Assembly (NCBI RefSeq): GCF_019084075.1
Contig: NZ_JAHREN010000001.1
Span: 4,304,501 to 4,368,500 of the forward strand
DNA: 64,000 nucleotides
DNA from: Siccirubricoccus sp. G192
GTDB taxonomy: Bacteria > Pseudomonadota > Alphaproteobacteria > Acetobacterales > Acetobacteraceae
Reading direction: 5' to 3'
The notes under the pieces were generated by a model that saw nothing but the letters and a program-made list of their open reading frames with translations, was not told where the DNA came from and made no database searches. Positions 38,116 to 47,113 of the stretch are shown here, piece after piece; the stretch's first letter is position 1; each line of letters opens with the position of its first letter. Both the position numbers and the translations under genes were made by a program.

Positions 38116-38190
38116 GGGCGCGTAGCTCAGCGGGAGAGCGTCCCCCTGACACGGGGAAGGTCACAGGTTCAATCCCTGTCGCGCCCACCA
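38116..38190 (+). tRNA. trnV: tRNA-Val (anticodon GAC)
   Basis: Cloverleaf with acceptor GGGCGCG/CGCGCCC, discriminator A and encoded CCA. The anticodon stem TCCCC/GGGGA carries loop CTGACAC, anticodon GAC. The T loop is GGTTCAATCCC. Confidence 0.97.
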
Positions 38191-38368
38191 TCCGCCCCGG
38201 ATTGCGGGGCCTGGATGGTCTCCACGCCATCGCGCGACCGCTGTCCGGCCGAACCGGACAGCCTTCCCCCTCCTGCGAGTCCCTGGCCGGCTGCGCTTTC
38301 GGCATGTTGACCGGAACCCTTGGGCGCGGCATCTGCGGCAGCAAGACCCCGCCGCCGGAGGAAACCCC

Positions 38369-39367
38369 ATGCGCCGCCGCGCCCTGCTCGCCACCGCCCT
38401 CGCCGCCCCACTTGCCGCCCCCGGCCTTGGCCGTGCCCAGGGCTCCACCGCGGTGATGCGGCTGTCTCACCAATTCCCGCCCTCGCACCACAATGCCCGC
38501 ATCATGGCCGCCTTCGCCGAGGACGTGAAAACCCGATCCGGCGGCAGCGTGGATGTGCAGGTCTTCCCGGCGGAACAGTTGGCCCGCGCGGCGGAGAATT
38601 TCCCCGGTGTGGCCCGCGGCGCCTTCGAGGCGGCGGCGGCGGTGAATTTCCAGTGGGGCAATACCCTGCCGGAGATGAACGCGCCCACCATCCCTTACTT
38701 CTTCACCGAGCTGGAGCGGATCCGTAAATTCCCGGGCAGCGACGCGGCGAAATTCCTGGAGGGGCTGCTGGAGCGCCGCGCCGTCCGCAACCTGATGTGG
38801 CTCTACACCACCCGCCAGGCGATCTTCACCAGCAACCGCAAGCCCATCGTGGCGCTGGAGGACTTCCGCGGCCTCAAGGTGCGCGGCCTCAACCCCCTGA
38901 CCGACCACGCCCTGGTGGCTGCCGGCGCCGCGGCGGTGGCGATGCCGGGGCCGGAGGTGCCGCAGGCGTTGCAATCCGGCCTGCTGGATGCCGGGCTGAC
39001 CGACCTTTCCGCCGCCGTCTCCCGCCGCTTCTATGAATTCCAGAAATTCGGCACCGTCGCGCCCTATTTCTCGGTCATCAGCCATGTCTATGTGAACCCG
39101 CGCTGGTGGAACGGCCTCCGCGCCGAGCAGCGCACCGCCATCGAGGCCGCGGCCCGCAAGGCCGAGCAGGACCAGATCGGCGTCACCGAACAGACCGCGG
39201 CGGATGCCATGCAGGAACTCCGCGCCCGCGGCATGACCCTGCATGAGCAGACCGAGGCCGAGGCCGCCGCCTGGCGCACCGCCATGCGGCCGCCGGTGAT
39301 CGAGGCCTTCCTCCGCCAGGCACCGGAGGGCGGAAAGCGCATCCTCGATCTGTTGCAGGCGCTGTGA
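38369..39367 (+). CDS. dctP: TRAP transporter substrate-binding protein DctP
   Basis: 332 residues. Periplasmic receptor of a tripartite ATP-independent transporter, which binds a carboxylate and hands it to the DctQM membrane unit. Twin-arginine-like signal peptide (MRRRALLATALAAPLAAPGL, cleavage near residue 23). Family segments include LSHQFPPSHHNARIMAAFAE, VQVFPAEQLARAAENF, the ligand-arginine region LKVRGLNPLTDHAL and VAMPGPEVPQALQSGLLDAG. It overlaps dctQ by 4 bp (GTGA). The ligand is not predictable from sequence. Confidence 0.93.
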   Translation: MRRRALLATALAAPLAAPGLGRAQGSTAVMRLSHQFPPSHHNARIMAAFAEDVKTRSGGSVDVQVFPAEQLARAAENFPGVARGAFEAAAAVNFQWGNTLPEMNAPTIPYFFTELERIRKFPGSDAAKFLEGLLERRAVRNLMWLYTTRQAIFTSNRKPIVALEDFRGLKVRGLNPLTDHALVAAGAAAVAMPGPEVPQALQSGLLDAGLTDLSAAVSRRFYEFQKFGTVAPYFSVISHVYVNPRWWNGLRAEQRTAIEAAARKAEQDQIGVTEQTAADAMQELRARGMTLHEQTEAEAAAWRTAMRPPVIEAFLRQAPEGGKRILDLLQAL

Positions 39368-39924
39368 CGCGGCCGCTGCGCTGGCTGGAAGCGGCGGCCA
39401 GCGGCCTGGCGCAGGCCGCCGCCTTGCTCGCTTCGGCCGCCACGCTGATTTGCCTGCTGCTGGTCTCCGCCGCGGTCGTCGCCCGCTACTTCTTCGGCAT
39501 CCCTTTCGGCTGGAGCGACAAGGTGGCGGGCTGGCTGGTGCTGGCGCTGGTGCTGCTGGGCGCGCCGGAGGCGCAGCGACGCTTTGAGCATATCGGCGTC
39601 GATATCGCGATCGGCCGCATCGGGCCTCGGCTGGCGCGGCTGGCGCAACTGCTCGGCGCGCTGGCGGTGGCGCTGGTGGCCGGCATCCTGCTGGCGGCGG
39701 GGATCGAGGCGGTCTCCTTCAGCCGCATGATCGGGGTGATGACCGATATCGATGGCGTGCCGGAATGGTGGGTGCAGATGCTGCTGCCGGTGGGGGCCGC
39801 AGTGCTGCTGCTGGTCTCGCTCTCCCAGGCGCTGCTGCTGGCACTCGGCCGCACACCGCCGCACCTGCCGGGCCATGGCGGGGATGAGCCGCTGGTCCGC
39901 GACGCCCTGGCCCGCGGCGAATGA
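39364..39924 (+). CDS. dctQ: TRAP transporter small permease DctQ
   Basis: 186 residues with a GTG start overlapping the dctP stop. Four predicted membrane helices; VARYFFGIPFGWSDKVAGWL is the DctQ-type conserved core and EAQRRFEHIGVDI matches the family loop. It partners DctM in the inner membrane. It overlaps dctM by 4 bp (ATGA), so all three subunits are translationally coupled. Confidence 0.93.
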   Translation: MTRPLRWLEAAASGLAQAAALLASAATLICLLLVSAAVVARYFFGIPFGWSDKVAGWLVLALVLLGAPEAQRRFEHIGVDIAIGRIGPRLARLAQLLGALAVALVAGILLAAGIEAVSFSRMIGVMTDIDGVPEWWVQMLLPVGAAVLLLVSLSQALLLALGRTPPHLPGHGGDEPLVRDALARGE

Positions 39925-41201
39925 GCTTCCTGCTGCTGCTCGTGGCGCTGATGGCGCTGCTTTATCTCGGCATGCCGATGTTCGCGGCGCTGTTCCTGCT
40001 GCCGCTCGGCGTCCTCTACTGGGTCGAGGGCGGGGTGCCGGCGCTGGGCGAGATCGTCATCGGCAAGCTGGACGGGCCGCTGCTGGTGGCCATCCCGCTC
40101 TTCATGCTGATGGCGCATGTGATGGTGCGCGGGCGGGTGGTGGACGACCTCTACGGCGCCGCCTTCGCCCTGCTGCGCCATGTGCGCGGCGGCGTCGGCA
40201 TCGCCACCGTCGCGGCCTGCACCATCTTCGCCGCCATTTCCGGCAGCTCGGTGGCGACGGCGCTGACGGTCGGCAAGATCGCCATTCCGCAGATGCTGCG
40301 CTACGGCATGTCGCGGCGCGGCGCCTTCGGGGTGGTGGCGGGGGGCGGCACGCTCGGCATCCTGATCCCGCCTTCGGCGCCCATGGTGCTCTATGCCTAT
40401 GTCACCGAGGCCTCGGTCGGCGCGCTGTTCCTGGCCGGGCTGGTGCCCGGGCTGCTGATGGCGGCGATGTTCGCGGGCTATTGCTTCATCACCGAGGGCC
40501 GCGCCCGCGCCCCCGCCGACGACCCGCCGCCGGAGCGGGTGCACTTGGCGCTGCGCCGCGCCGGCTGGTCCATCACCCTGCCGGTCTTCGTGCTGGGCGG
40601 CATCTATCTCGGCGTCTTTACCGCCACCGAGGCGGCGGGCACCGGCACCCTCTACGCCATCGTCATCGCCGCGCTGATCTATCGGTCGCTGACCCTGCGC
40701 GACTTCCTCGAGGGGCTGGGCGAGGCGACGCGCACCTCGGCGATGCTGCTGATGATCATCGCCGGCGCCGCCGTCTACGGCTACATGCTGACCAAGCTGC
40801 GCGTGCCGCAGGAACTGGTGGAGCTGGTGGCCTTCTGGGACCTGTCGCGCACCGAATTCCTGGTGGCGATGATGGTGCTGCTCTTCCTGCTGGGGCTGGT
40901 GCTGGAGAGCTTCTCCATCATCCTGCTGACCATGCCGGCGATCCTGCCCGTCATGGCGACGCTCGGCATCGACAAGGTCTGGTATGGCGTCCTGCTGACG
41001 CTCAGCCTGGAGATGGCGCTGATCAGCCCGCCGGTGGCACTGAACCTGGTGGTCATCAAGGCCATCACCGGCGCGCCGCTCTCGGAGGTGAACCGCAGCA
41101 TCCTGCCCTATATGCTGATGCTGGCCTTCGGCACGGCGCTGCTGATCGCCTTCCCCGGCATCGCGCTCTGGCTGCCGCGGCAGGCGGGCTATGCCGGCTG
41201 A
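39921..41201 (+). CDS. dctM: TRAP transporter large permease DctM
   Basis: 426 residues with about 12 membrane helices, the sodium-coupled transport subunit. LLVAIPLFMLMAHVMVRG, the signature ISGSSVATALTVGKIAIPQM, GGGTLGILIPPSAPMVLYAY and PPVALNLVVIKAITGAPL are conserved features. Last gene of dctPQM, with its stop inside a terminator hairpin. Confidence 0.95.
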   Translation: MSFLLLLVALMALLYLGMPMFAALFLLPLGVLYWVEGGVPALGEIVIGKLDGPLLVAIPLFMLMAHVMVRGRVVDDLYGAAFALLRHVRGGVGIATVAACTIFAAISGSSVATALTVGKIAIPQMLRYGMSRRGAFGVVAGGGTLGILIPPSAPMVLYAYVTEASVGALFLAGLVPGLLMAAMFAGYCFITEGRARAPADDPPPERVHLALRRAGWSITLPVFVLGGIYLGVFTATEAAGTGTLYAIVIAALIYRSLTLRDFLEGLGEATRTSAMLLMIIAGAAVYGYMLTKLRVPQELVELVAFWDLSRTEFLVAMMVLLFLLGLVLESFSIILLTMPAILPVMATLGIDKVWYGVLLTLSLEMALISPPVALNLVVIKAITGAPLSEVNRSILPYMLMLAFGTALLIAFPGIALWLPRQAGYAG

Positions 41202-41225
41202 GGGGGCGGCGCGGGCCGCCCCCTC
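41200..41225. terminator. Bidirectional hairpin between dctM and the convergent thiolase gene
   Basis: An 11-bp perfect stem GAGGGGGCGGC/GCCGCCCCCTC with loop GCGG, beginning at the dctM stop codon and followed by CTTTGG. It probably ends dctPQM and may also serve the convergent gene. Confidence 0.6.
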
Positions 41226-41234
41226 CTTTGGCCG

Positions 41235-42386
41235 CTAGGGCTTCTCGTTGCCGAAGACCACGGTGCCGGAAGCCGAGAACATGCCGCCCACCCCGTGGCA
41301 GACGCTGGTCTTGGCGCCCTGCACCTGCGCCGGCGCGGTGCCGCGCATCTGCCGGACACTCTCCTGCAAGGCGAACATGCCGTACATGCCGGTATGGGTG
41401 TAGGACAGCCCGCCGCCGGTAGTGTTGAGCGGCAGCTTGCCGCCCGGCGCCGTGTTGCGTTCCCGGATGAAGCCCGCCGCCTCGCCCGGCTTGCAGAAGC
41501 CGAGATCCTCCAGCCCATAGAGCGGCAGATGCGCGAAGGCGTCGTAGATCATCATGTGGTCCACATCCGACCGGCTGATCCCCGATGCCTCGATCGCCGT
41601 CGGCCCCGCCACCCGGAAGGCGCGGGAGGAGGTGAAATCCTCCATCTGGCTGACCATGGTGGTTTCCACGCTCTCGCCGGTGCCGAGGATATAGACCGGC
41701 TTGGTCGGGAAGTCCTTGGCGCGGTCGGCGCTGGTCAGGATCAGCGCGCCGCCGCCATCCGTCACCAGGCAGCATTCCAGGATGCGGAAGGGATAGGCGA
41801 TCATGCGGCTGTTCAGCACGTCGGCCACGGTGATCGGGTCGCGGTACATGGCGCGCGGGTTCTTCGCCGCCCATTCGCGCTGCACCACGGCGACCGTCGC
41901 CAGATCCTCATGCGTCACGCCGCGCGCCTTCATGTAGCGCAGCACGGGGATGGGGAAGAGGGTGGGCGGGCCGAAGGGGCCGAAGGGCGCCTCGAATTGG
42001 CCGTTCAGGCTTTCCGGCTCGGCCGGGCGCGGGGTGGCGCCGACACGGGACTTGCCGCTCTCGCCATGGGTGATGAGCACCGTCTTGCAATAGCCGGCGC
42101 TGATCGCCGCCGCGGCATGGCGGACATGCAGCATGAAGGAACAGCCGCCCACCGCCGTGCCATCCACCCATTTGGGCGTGATGCCGAGGTAATGCGCGAT
42201 CTGCTGCGGCATCATCGGGCCGACGCAGGCGACGCCGTCGATGTCGGAGGGCTTCAGCCCCGCATCGGCCAGCGCGTTCAGCGCCGCATCCGCATGCAGC
42301 ATGATCTGCGACATCTCGGGAATGACGCCGAGCTTGGTGGTCTCGGCCGCGCCTACGACCGCGATCTCTCCGGGCTTCAGCATCAC
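41235..42386 (-). CDS. Thiolase family protein (SCP2/acetyl-CoA acetyltransferase-like)
   Basis: 383 residues. Thiolase fold of the SCP2-like group that works with DUF35 partners. AVVGAAETTKLGVIPEMSQI start, DIDGVACVGPMM, the Cys-containing elbow TAVGGCSFMLHV (Cys around 82), GLSYTHTGMYGM (His) and a late Cys in SVCHGVGGMFSASGTV. Family members catalyse retro-Claisen/retro-aldol cleavage in sterol side chains or transfer acyl units; the substrate is unknown. The DUF35 start overlaps by 4 bp in the usual way, so the two proteins probably form one complex. Confidence 0.88.
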   Translation of the reverse strand: MMLKPGEIAVVGAAETTKLGVIPEMSQIMLHADAALNALADAGLKPSDIDGVACVGPMMPQQIAHYLGITPKWVDGTAVGGCSFMLHVRHAAAAISAGYCKTVLITHGESGKSRVGATPRPAEPESLNGQFEAPFGPFGPPTLFPIPVLRYMKARGVTHEDLATVAVVQREWAAKNPRAMYRDPITVADVLNSRMIAYPFRILECCLVTDGGGALILTSADRAKDFPTKPVYILGTGESVETTMVSQMEDFTSSRAFRVAGPTAIEASGISRSDVDHMMIYDAFAHLPLYGLEDLGFCKPGEAAGFIRERNTAPGGKLPLNTTGGGLSYTHTGMYGMFALQESVRQMRGTAPAQVQGAKTSVCHGVGGMFSASGTVVFGNEKP

Positions 42387-42823
42387 TTGCCTCCTGCCTT
42401 GGATTGCCGCTCCGCGGCGGGGGCCGGCCGGAACAGCGGCAGGGTGATCTCCTCGTCCATCGCCTCGAAGGCAACCTGAAGCGGCATGTCGAGCACCAGC
42501 GCCTCCGGCGTCTGCGGGCAGTCGATGATGTTGGTCATCATGCGCGGCCCCTCCTCAAGCTCCACCACCGCGATGGCATAGGGGGGAGTGAAGCCCGGCA
42601 CTGGCCGGTGGTGGATGACATAGCTGTGCAGCGTGGCGCGGCCGCTGGCCTCGAAGACCGTGACATTGCGGGTACCGGTGAAGGGGCTGAAGGGGCGCGG
42701 CGGGAAATAGGCCCGGCCGGTGTCGCCGCAGCGTTGCAGCAGGAGCTTGCCCTGCTTGGCTCCGTCCCAGAAATGCCGGGTTTCCGGCGTCGGCTTGGGC
42801 TTCGCCCGGCCTGGCGCGATCAT
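42383..42823 (-). CDS. OB-fold (DUF35) partner of thiolase, degenerate zinc ribbon
   Basis: 146 residues. The rubredoxin-like N-terminal ribbon is degenerate: CxxCG...CPxC becomes QRCGDTGRAYFPPRPFSPF, with one cysteine left. The acyl-CoA-binding OB fold follows (GRATLHSYVIHHRPVPGF, PYAIAVVELEEGPRMMTNI). Such proteins shape the active site of SCP2-type thiolases. It is upstream of the thiolase with a 4-bp overlap on the same strand. The Ala/Pro/Lys-rich tail is probably disordered. Confidence 0.87.
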   Translation of the reverse strand: MIAPGRAKPKPTPETRHFWDGAKQGKLLLQRCGDTGRAYFPPRPFSPFTGTRNVTVFEASGRATLHSYVIHHRPVPGFTPPYAIAVVELEEGPRMMTNIIDCPQTPEALVLDMPLQVAFEAMDEEITLPLFRPAPAAERQSKAGGK

Positions 42824-42901
42824 GGCGCACTCCTCCTTGATGGTTTGTGCCGCCGCACCCTGTCACAACCCGGCGGCGGCGGCCAATGGGGCGGCTGCCG
42901 G

Positions 42902-43780
42902 CTACAGCGCCATGGACCAGGCATCCTGCAGCAGCATGTAGCCCTGGCCCTGCCGCAGCAGATGCGCCTGGCCCGGGAAATGCAGGTGCATCCCCGCAAT
43001 GGCCTGGCCATCCGAGGCCACCATGTCGAAGACGCGGCGGCGCGTGGCCTCAGCCTGTGCCGGGTCCACATCGAAGGCCATGCAGACTTCCGGCCGTGGC
43101 ACCTGGATTTCCGGCACATGCACGATGTCGCCCCAGATCAGCAGCGAATCCTGGCCGGAGGCGATCATGTAGCCGGTATGCCCCGGCGTATGGCCCGGGA
43201 AGGGCATGGCGGTGACACCAGGGAAGACCTCGCCGTCCCGGAAGGTGCGGGTGCGGTCGCGGTAGGGCGCCGCCTGGTCGCGCGCCGCCTGGAAGTTGCG
43301 CTGTCGGCCCGTCTCATCCGCCCGGGCCATCGCCGCGTCGTCATGCCAATGCGCGAGTTCGGCCGCGTGCAGGACCAATTCGGCATTGGGGAACAGGCAG
43401 CCCCCCGCCGCATCCGCCAGCCCGTTGGAATGGTCAGGGTGCATATGCGTCAGCAGCACGGCATCCACCTCGGCCGGCGCCACGCCCATGGCGGCCAGGT
43501 TCTCGAAGAGCCGCCCGCCGGTGGCCGCCATCGCGGTTCCGCAGCCGGTATCGACCAGCGCCACCTTTCCCGCCGACTGGATCAGGAAGGTGTTCACCGC
43601 GGTCCGCCGCGGCACCGGCCGGAAGGCCGCGCGCAGCATCCCCGCCGCCTCCTCCGGCGCGATGTTCTGGATGACCGCCATGGAGCCATCCAGATAGCCA
43701 TCGCTCAGCGCGGTGACGGTGATGTCGCCGATGCGCCGGTGATAGACCCCGGGCACCTGCTTTTCCGGTATCCGCGCCAT
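42902..43780 (-). CDS. MBL-fold metallo-hydrolase
   Basis: 292 residues from ATG 43780 (MARIPEKQVPGVYHRRIGDI); the frame runs on upstream through a non-coding palindrome. The zinc motif THMHPDHSNG (HxHxDH) is intact, PGHTPGHTGY gives the third histidine, WGDIVHVPE the bridging Asp and GMHLHFPG the last His. NTFLIQSAGKVALVDTGCG is the usual lead strand. It resembles the lactonase-like or arylesterase-like group. Substrate unknown; quorum-quenching lactonase is one possibility. Confidence 0.87.
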   Translation of the reverse strand: MARIPEKQVPGVYHRRIGDITVTALSDGYLDGSMAVIQNIAPEEAAGMLRAAFRPVPRRTAVNTFLIQSAGKVALVDTGCGTAMAATGGRLFENLAAMGVAPAEVDAVLLTHMHPDHSNGLADAAGGCLFPNAELVLHAAELAHWHDDAAMARADETGRQRNFQAARDQAAPYRDRTRTFRDGEVFPGVTAMPFPGHTPGHTGYMIASGQDSLLIWGDIVHVPEIQVPRPEVCMAFDVDPAQAEATRRRVFDMVASDGQAIAGMHLHFPGQAHLLRQGQGYMLLQDAWSMAL

Positions 43781-43891
43781 CTCGGGCCCTCCCCCTCGCC
43801 TTGCTGGCCGGCAGCCTAGTCCAACGCCGTCCTGACGGGAAACGCCCGGGCTTTCCGTCAGGACGGCAAGGTTGGCCGGTCCTGAAGGCTG

Positions 43892-43918
43892 GACCACAGT
43901 CTGCAAGACTGTGGTCCA
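43892..43918. promoter_or_regulatory. Perfect 12-bp palindrome upstream of the MBL gene
   Basis: GGACCACAGTCT and AGACTGTGGTCC are exact inverted arms around GCA, 112 bp ahead of the MBL start. Without a T tract it fits an operator as well as a terminator. Confidence 0.5.
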
Positions 43919-43924
43919 AAGGGT

Positions 43925-43956
43925 CGCGGCGGCCCCGGCCAAGTGGGGCCGCCGCG
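43925..43956 (-). terminator. Hairpin after the chemoreceptor gene
   Basis: A 12-bp perfect stem CGCGGCGGCCCC/GGGGCCGCCGCG with an 8-nt loop, 20 nt past the chemoreceptor stop, followed on the minus strand by ACCCTTT. A probable but weak-tailed terminator. Confidence 0.5.
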
Positions 43957-43975
43957 TGCAGGCTGATCGGCCGGG

Positions 43976-46294
43976 TCAGCCCTGCCGCACCTGGGCCAGG
44001 AACTCGCCGGCCCGGCCGCGCAGGGCGCCGGCTTGGCCGGTCAGGTCATTGGCGGCGCCGAGCAGCGAGGCCGAAGCCTCCCCGGTTTCCCGTGCCGCCC
44101 GTTGCACATCCTGGATGCGGATGGCCACGGCGCCGGTGCCCTCCGCCACCTGGGCGGCGCTACGGGCGATCTCCCGTGTCGCGCTGCCCTGCTCCTCGAC
44201 CGCTGCGGCGATGGCGGAGGTGACTTCGTTCATCCGCTCGATGGTGCCGCCGATGGAGCGCAGCGCCGTCACCGCCTCGCCGGTGGCGGTCTGGATGGCG
44301 CCGATCTGGGCGGCGATCTCCTCGGTGGCCTTGCCGGTCTGGCCCGCCAGGGCCTTCACTTCCGAGGCGACCACGGCGAAGCCCTTGCCGGCCTCGCCCG
44401 CCCGCGCCGCCTCGATGGTGGCATTGAGCGCCAGCAGGTTGGTCTGGCCGGCGATGTCGCCGATGAGGCGCACCACATCGCCGATCCGGTTCGCCGCCTG
44501 CGCCAGCCCCTGCACGGTGCCATCCGTGGCGCGGGCCTCCTCCGCCGCGGCACGGGCGACCGCGGCGCCATCCGCCACTTGGCGGGTGATCTCGGCGACG
44601 CTGGCCGCCAGCTCCTCAGCGCTGGCGGCCACGGCCTGCACATCCACCCCGGCCCGGGTGCTGGCCTCCGCCACCGCATCGGCCTCGCGGTCCGAGGTGG
44701 ATGCGGCGCCCGACAGCGCCTCGGCGGCCTGGTGCACCTGGCCGGCGGCGGCGGCCACCGCCTCCACCACGCCGCCGATCTCGCCCTCGAAACTGTCGGC
44801 GAGCCGCGCCTGGGCCGTCGCCACGGACCAGACCAGCATGGCATTGATATAGCCGCCCTGCGCGTCGCGGATGGCGCTGACGGAAAGGTCCAGCACCTCC
44901 TCGCCGAGCCGGATGCGCTCGCGATGCGGCAGGTTCGCCGGGTCGGCCAGGGTGGCGCGCCGCTCCTCCAGCCTTGCGTGCAGGATGCCGATGCTCTTGC
45001 CCTCCAGCTCCGCCGCCTTGCAGGGCAGCACATGCTCGACCCGCTGCAACAGCGCGCGGCTCTCGGGATTGAGGTAGCCGATGCGGAAGTCCTGCCGCGG
45101 GTCGGCGGTCATCACGGCATAGGGCAATTGCTCCAGCATCTGCTGCTGCGAGAAGGCACGCTGCACCGTGCCGCGCAGGGCCTCAAGGGCCTGGGCGATG
45201 CCGCCGATCTCGTCGCGCCGGTCCTGATCCGGCACCGTCACCGCGGCATTGCCGCCGGCGATGGCGCCGATCGTGCCGACCAGGCGGCGCAGCGGTGCGC
45301 CGATGGCTCGCGCGGTGAGCCAGCCGGAAAGCGCCAGCAGCAGCGCGACCGCGCCGCCGATCCACAGCACCGCCGAACGCAGCGCCTGCCCGGCCGCGGC
45401 ACTGTCCGCGGCGCGTGCCGAGGCGTATTCGGCCAGGTCCCGGCCGGCGGCGACCAGCGCCGTCTCCAGCGCCTCGCGCGCCGGGGTGCTGACCTCCCGC
45501 CGCTGCTTGTTGCCGTTCTCGGACAATTCCAGCACCTCGAGCGCGGCCTGGGCGATGGCATCCGCCACATCGCCCAGCCGGCGGAGGTCCATCACCGCCG
45601 TGGATGCGACCGGAATCTGCGACAGCGCGCGGTGATGCACCCGCAACTGCGCCGCGGCTCGGCGGACCCTGCGGGCCTGGTTTTCCTCCTCGGTGGCCAG
45701 GTAACGGAGGCTGCCCAGCCGCACATCGCCGAGCGCCGTGTGGAAGGTCATCAGCCGCTGCCGCGCCTCCTCCCGGTGCTCGGCTGGAACGTCGATCTCC
45801 ATCATGCTGGAGACCGCCTCGAAGGCCTGGTCGTATTCGGTGGAACGCGGGAAGAGCGTGGTGTCGCGCCGGGTGATGAGGGCTTGGCGCAGCCGCCCCT
45901 GCTCGGTCACCGAGGCGCTGTATTCGGCCAGCCGCTGCGTCGCGGTGGCCAGATGCTCCCGTGCCGCCGGCGCATCCGAAAGCCCGGCGGCCTCCGCCAG
46001 CCGGTCCCGGGCCACCGCGGCCTCCCGCTCCAGCACTTCGGCGTGGTGGGCGGCCGCCTCGGTGGTCTGGGAGAGCAGCACGTCGCGCAGCATGGTGGCG
46101 GAGCGAACGACCCCGGTGGCCGCCTGCTGCGCCGCAGCCTCCGCCGCCACAGCCCGCCGCTCCGCCCCCTGCTGGATGCCGGCCGCTTCGAGCTGGACCT
46201 GGACCACGCCCACCAGCAGGGCGAGGAACAGGATGGCGGCGGCGGCGCTGGCGGCCAGCTTTCGGCCGACGGACAGGTTCCTGAATAGGCGCAT
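43976..46294 (-). CDS. Methyl-accepting chemotaxis protein
   Basis: 772 residues. Membrane helix 1 (about 13-33), a long helical sensing region (35-300) with an insert around [20 protein letters not shown], membrane helix 2 (around 310-335), a HAMP domain ([20 protein letters not shown]), a PAS-like insert ([30 protein letters not shown]) and the signalling domain. The tip is [20 protein letters not shown], the invariant CheA/CheW contact. No C-terminal CheR-binding pentapeptide. No che genes are nearby. Ligand unknown. Confidence 0.93.
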   Translation of the reverse strand: MRLFRNLSVGRKLAASAAAAILFLALLVGVVQVQLEAAGIQQGAERRAVAAEAAAQQAATGVVRSATMLRDVLLSQTTEAAAHHAEVLEREAAVARDRLAEAAGLSDAPAAREHLATATQRLAEYSASVTEQGRLRQALITRRDTTLFPRSTEYDQAFEAVSSMMEIDVPAEHREEARQRLMTFHTALGDVRLGSLRYLATEEENQARRVRRAAAQLRVHHRALSQIPVASTAVMDLRRLGDVADAIAQAALEVLELSENGNKQRREVSTPAREALETALVAAGRDLAEYASARAADSAAAGQALRSAVLWIGGAVALLLALSGWLTARAIGAPLRRLVGTIGAIAGGNAAVTVPDQDRRDEIGGIAQALEALRGTVQRAFSQQQMLEQLPYAVMTADPRQDFRIGYLNPESRALLQRVEHVLPCKAAELEGKSIGILHARLEERRATLADPANLPHRERIRLGEEVLDLSVSAIRDAQGGYINAMLVWSVATAQARLADSFEGEIGGVVEAVAAAAGQVHQAAEALSGAASTSDREADAVAEASTRAGVDVQAVAASAEELAASVAEITRQVADGAAVARAAAEEARATDGTVQGLAQAANRIGDVVRLIGDIAGQTNLLALNATIEAARAGEAGKGFAVVASEVKALAGQTGKATEEIAAQIGAIQTATGEAVTALRSIGGTIERMNEVTSAIAAAVEEQGSATREIARSAAQVAEGTGAVAIRIQDVQRAARETGEASASLLGAANDLTGQAGALRGRAGEFLAQVRQG

Positions 46295-46411
46295 GGGCAG
46301 TACCTCCTGCGGCGGAGCATGCGCAGGCCAGTATTAAGCGACGGCAAACACCCCTCGACAGCCCACCGCCCGCGCGTCACGTTCCGCCGGAAGCGCTCAG
46401 GAAAATCCGCC

Positions 46412-47053
46412 ATGCTGTTCGATTTCGCCAAGCTGCCATCGCAGGATTGCTACAAGCTGGTGGTCTCCAGCGTCGTGCCGCGCCCGATCGCCTGGGTGGT
46501 GAGCCAGGACGAGGCCGGGGTGGTGAATGCCGCGCCCTTTTCCTTCTTCAATGCCTTTTCCGATAATCCGGTGGTGGTGGGGTTCGGCGCCGGGCCCCGG
46601 CCGGAAGGTGCGCTGAAGGACACGGCGGCGAATATCCGTGCCACCGGGCAATTCGTGGTCTGCCTGGTGCCGGAGACGGCGGTGCATGGCATGAACGTCA
46701 CGGCGGTGGACTTCCCGCCGGGCGTGGACGAGTTGCAGGAGGCCGGCCTCACCACCCTGCCCTCCGCCAAGGTGAAGCCGCCGCGCATCGCCGAAAGCCC
46801 GGTGGCGCTGGAATGCGAGACCTTCCAACTGGTCCCGGCCGGCCGCCACACGATCGTGCTCGGCCGGGTGCTCGCGGTGCATATCCAGGACGACTGCGTC
46901 CTCGACCCGGTGAAATGCTACGTCGATACGCCGAAGCTTGGCCTGGTCGGCCGCATGCATGGCCGCGGCTGGTACACCCGCACCGGCGACCGCTTCGAGG
47001 TGCCGCGCATGAGCGTGGAGGAATGGGCGGCGAAGAAGAAGGCGGCGGAATAG
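46412..47053 (+). CDS. Flavin reductase-like FMN-binding protein
   Basis: 213 residues from ATG 46412, preceded by AGGAAAA. Split-barrel flavin reductase family that supplies reduced FMN or acts as an NAD(P)H:FMN oxidoreductase. YKLVVSSVVPRPIAWVVSQD and NAAPFSFFNAFSDNPVVVGF match the FMN-binding core; ALECETFQLVPAGRHTIVLG follows. It is divergent from the chemoreceptor and stands alone; a partner oxygenase is not in the window. Confidence 0.88.
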   Translation: MLFDFAKLPSQDCYKLVVSSVVPRPIAWVVSQDEAGVVNAAPFSFFNAFSDNPVVVGFGAGPRPEGALKDTAANIRATGQFVVCLVPETAVHGMNVTAVDFPPGVDELQEAGLTTLPSAKVKPPRIAESPVALECETFQLVPAGRHTIVLGRVLAVHIQDDCVLDPVKCYVDTPKLGLVGRMHGRGWYTRTGDRFEVPRMSVEEWAAKKKAAE

Positions 47054-47113
47054 GCCGCACGCTGGCCGCGGGGTGATGGCCATGCTAGCGGGGGGGATGA
47101 GAATCCCTCGCAA

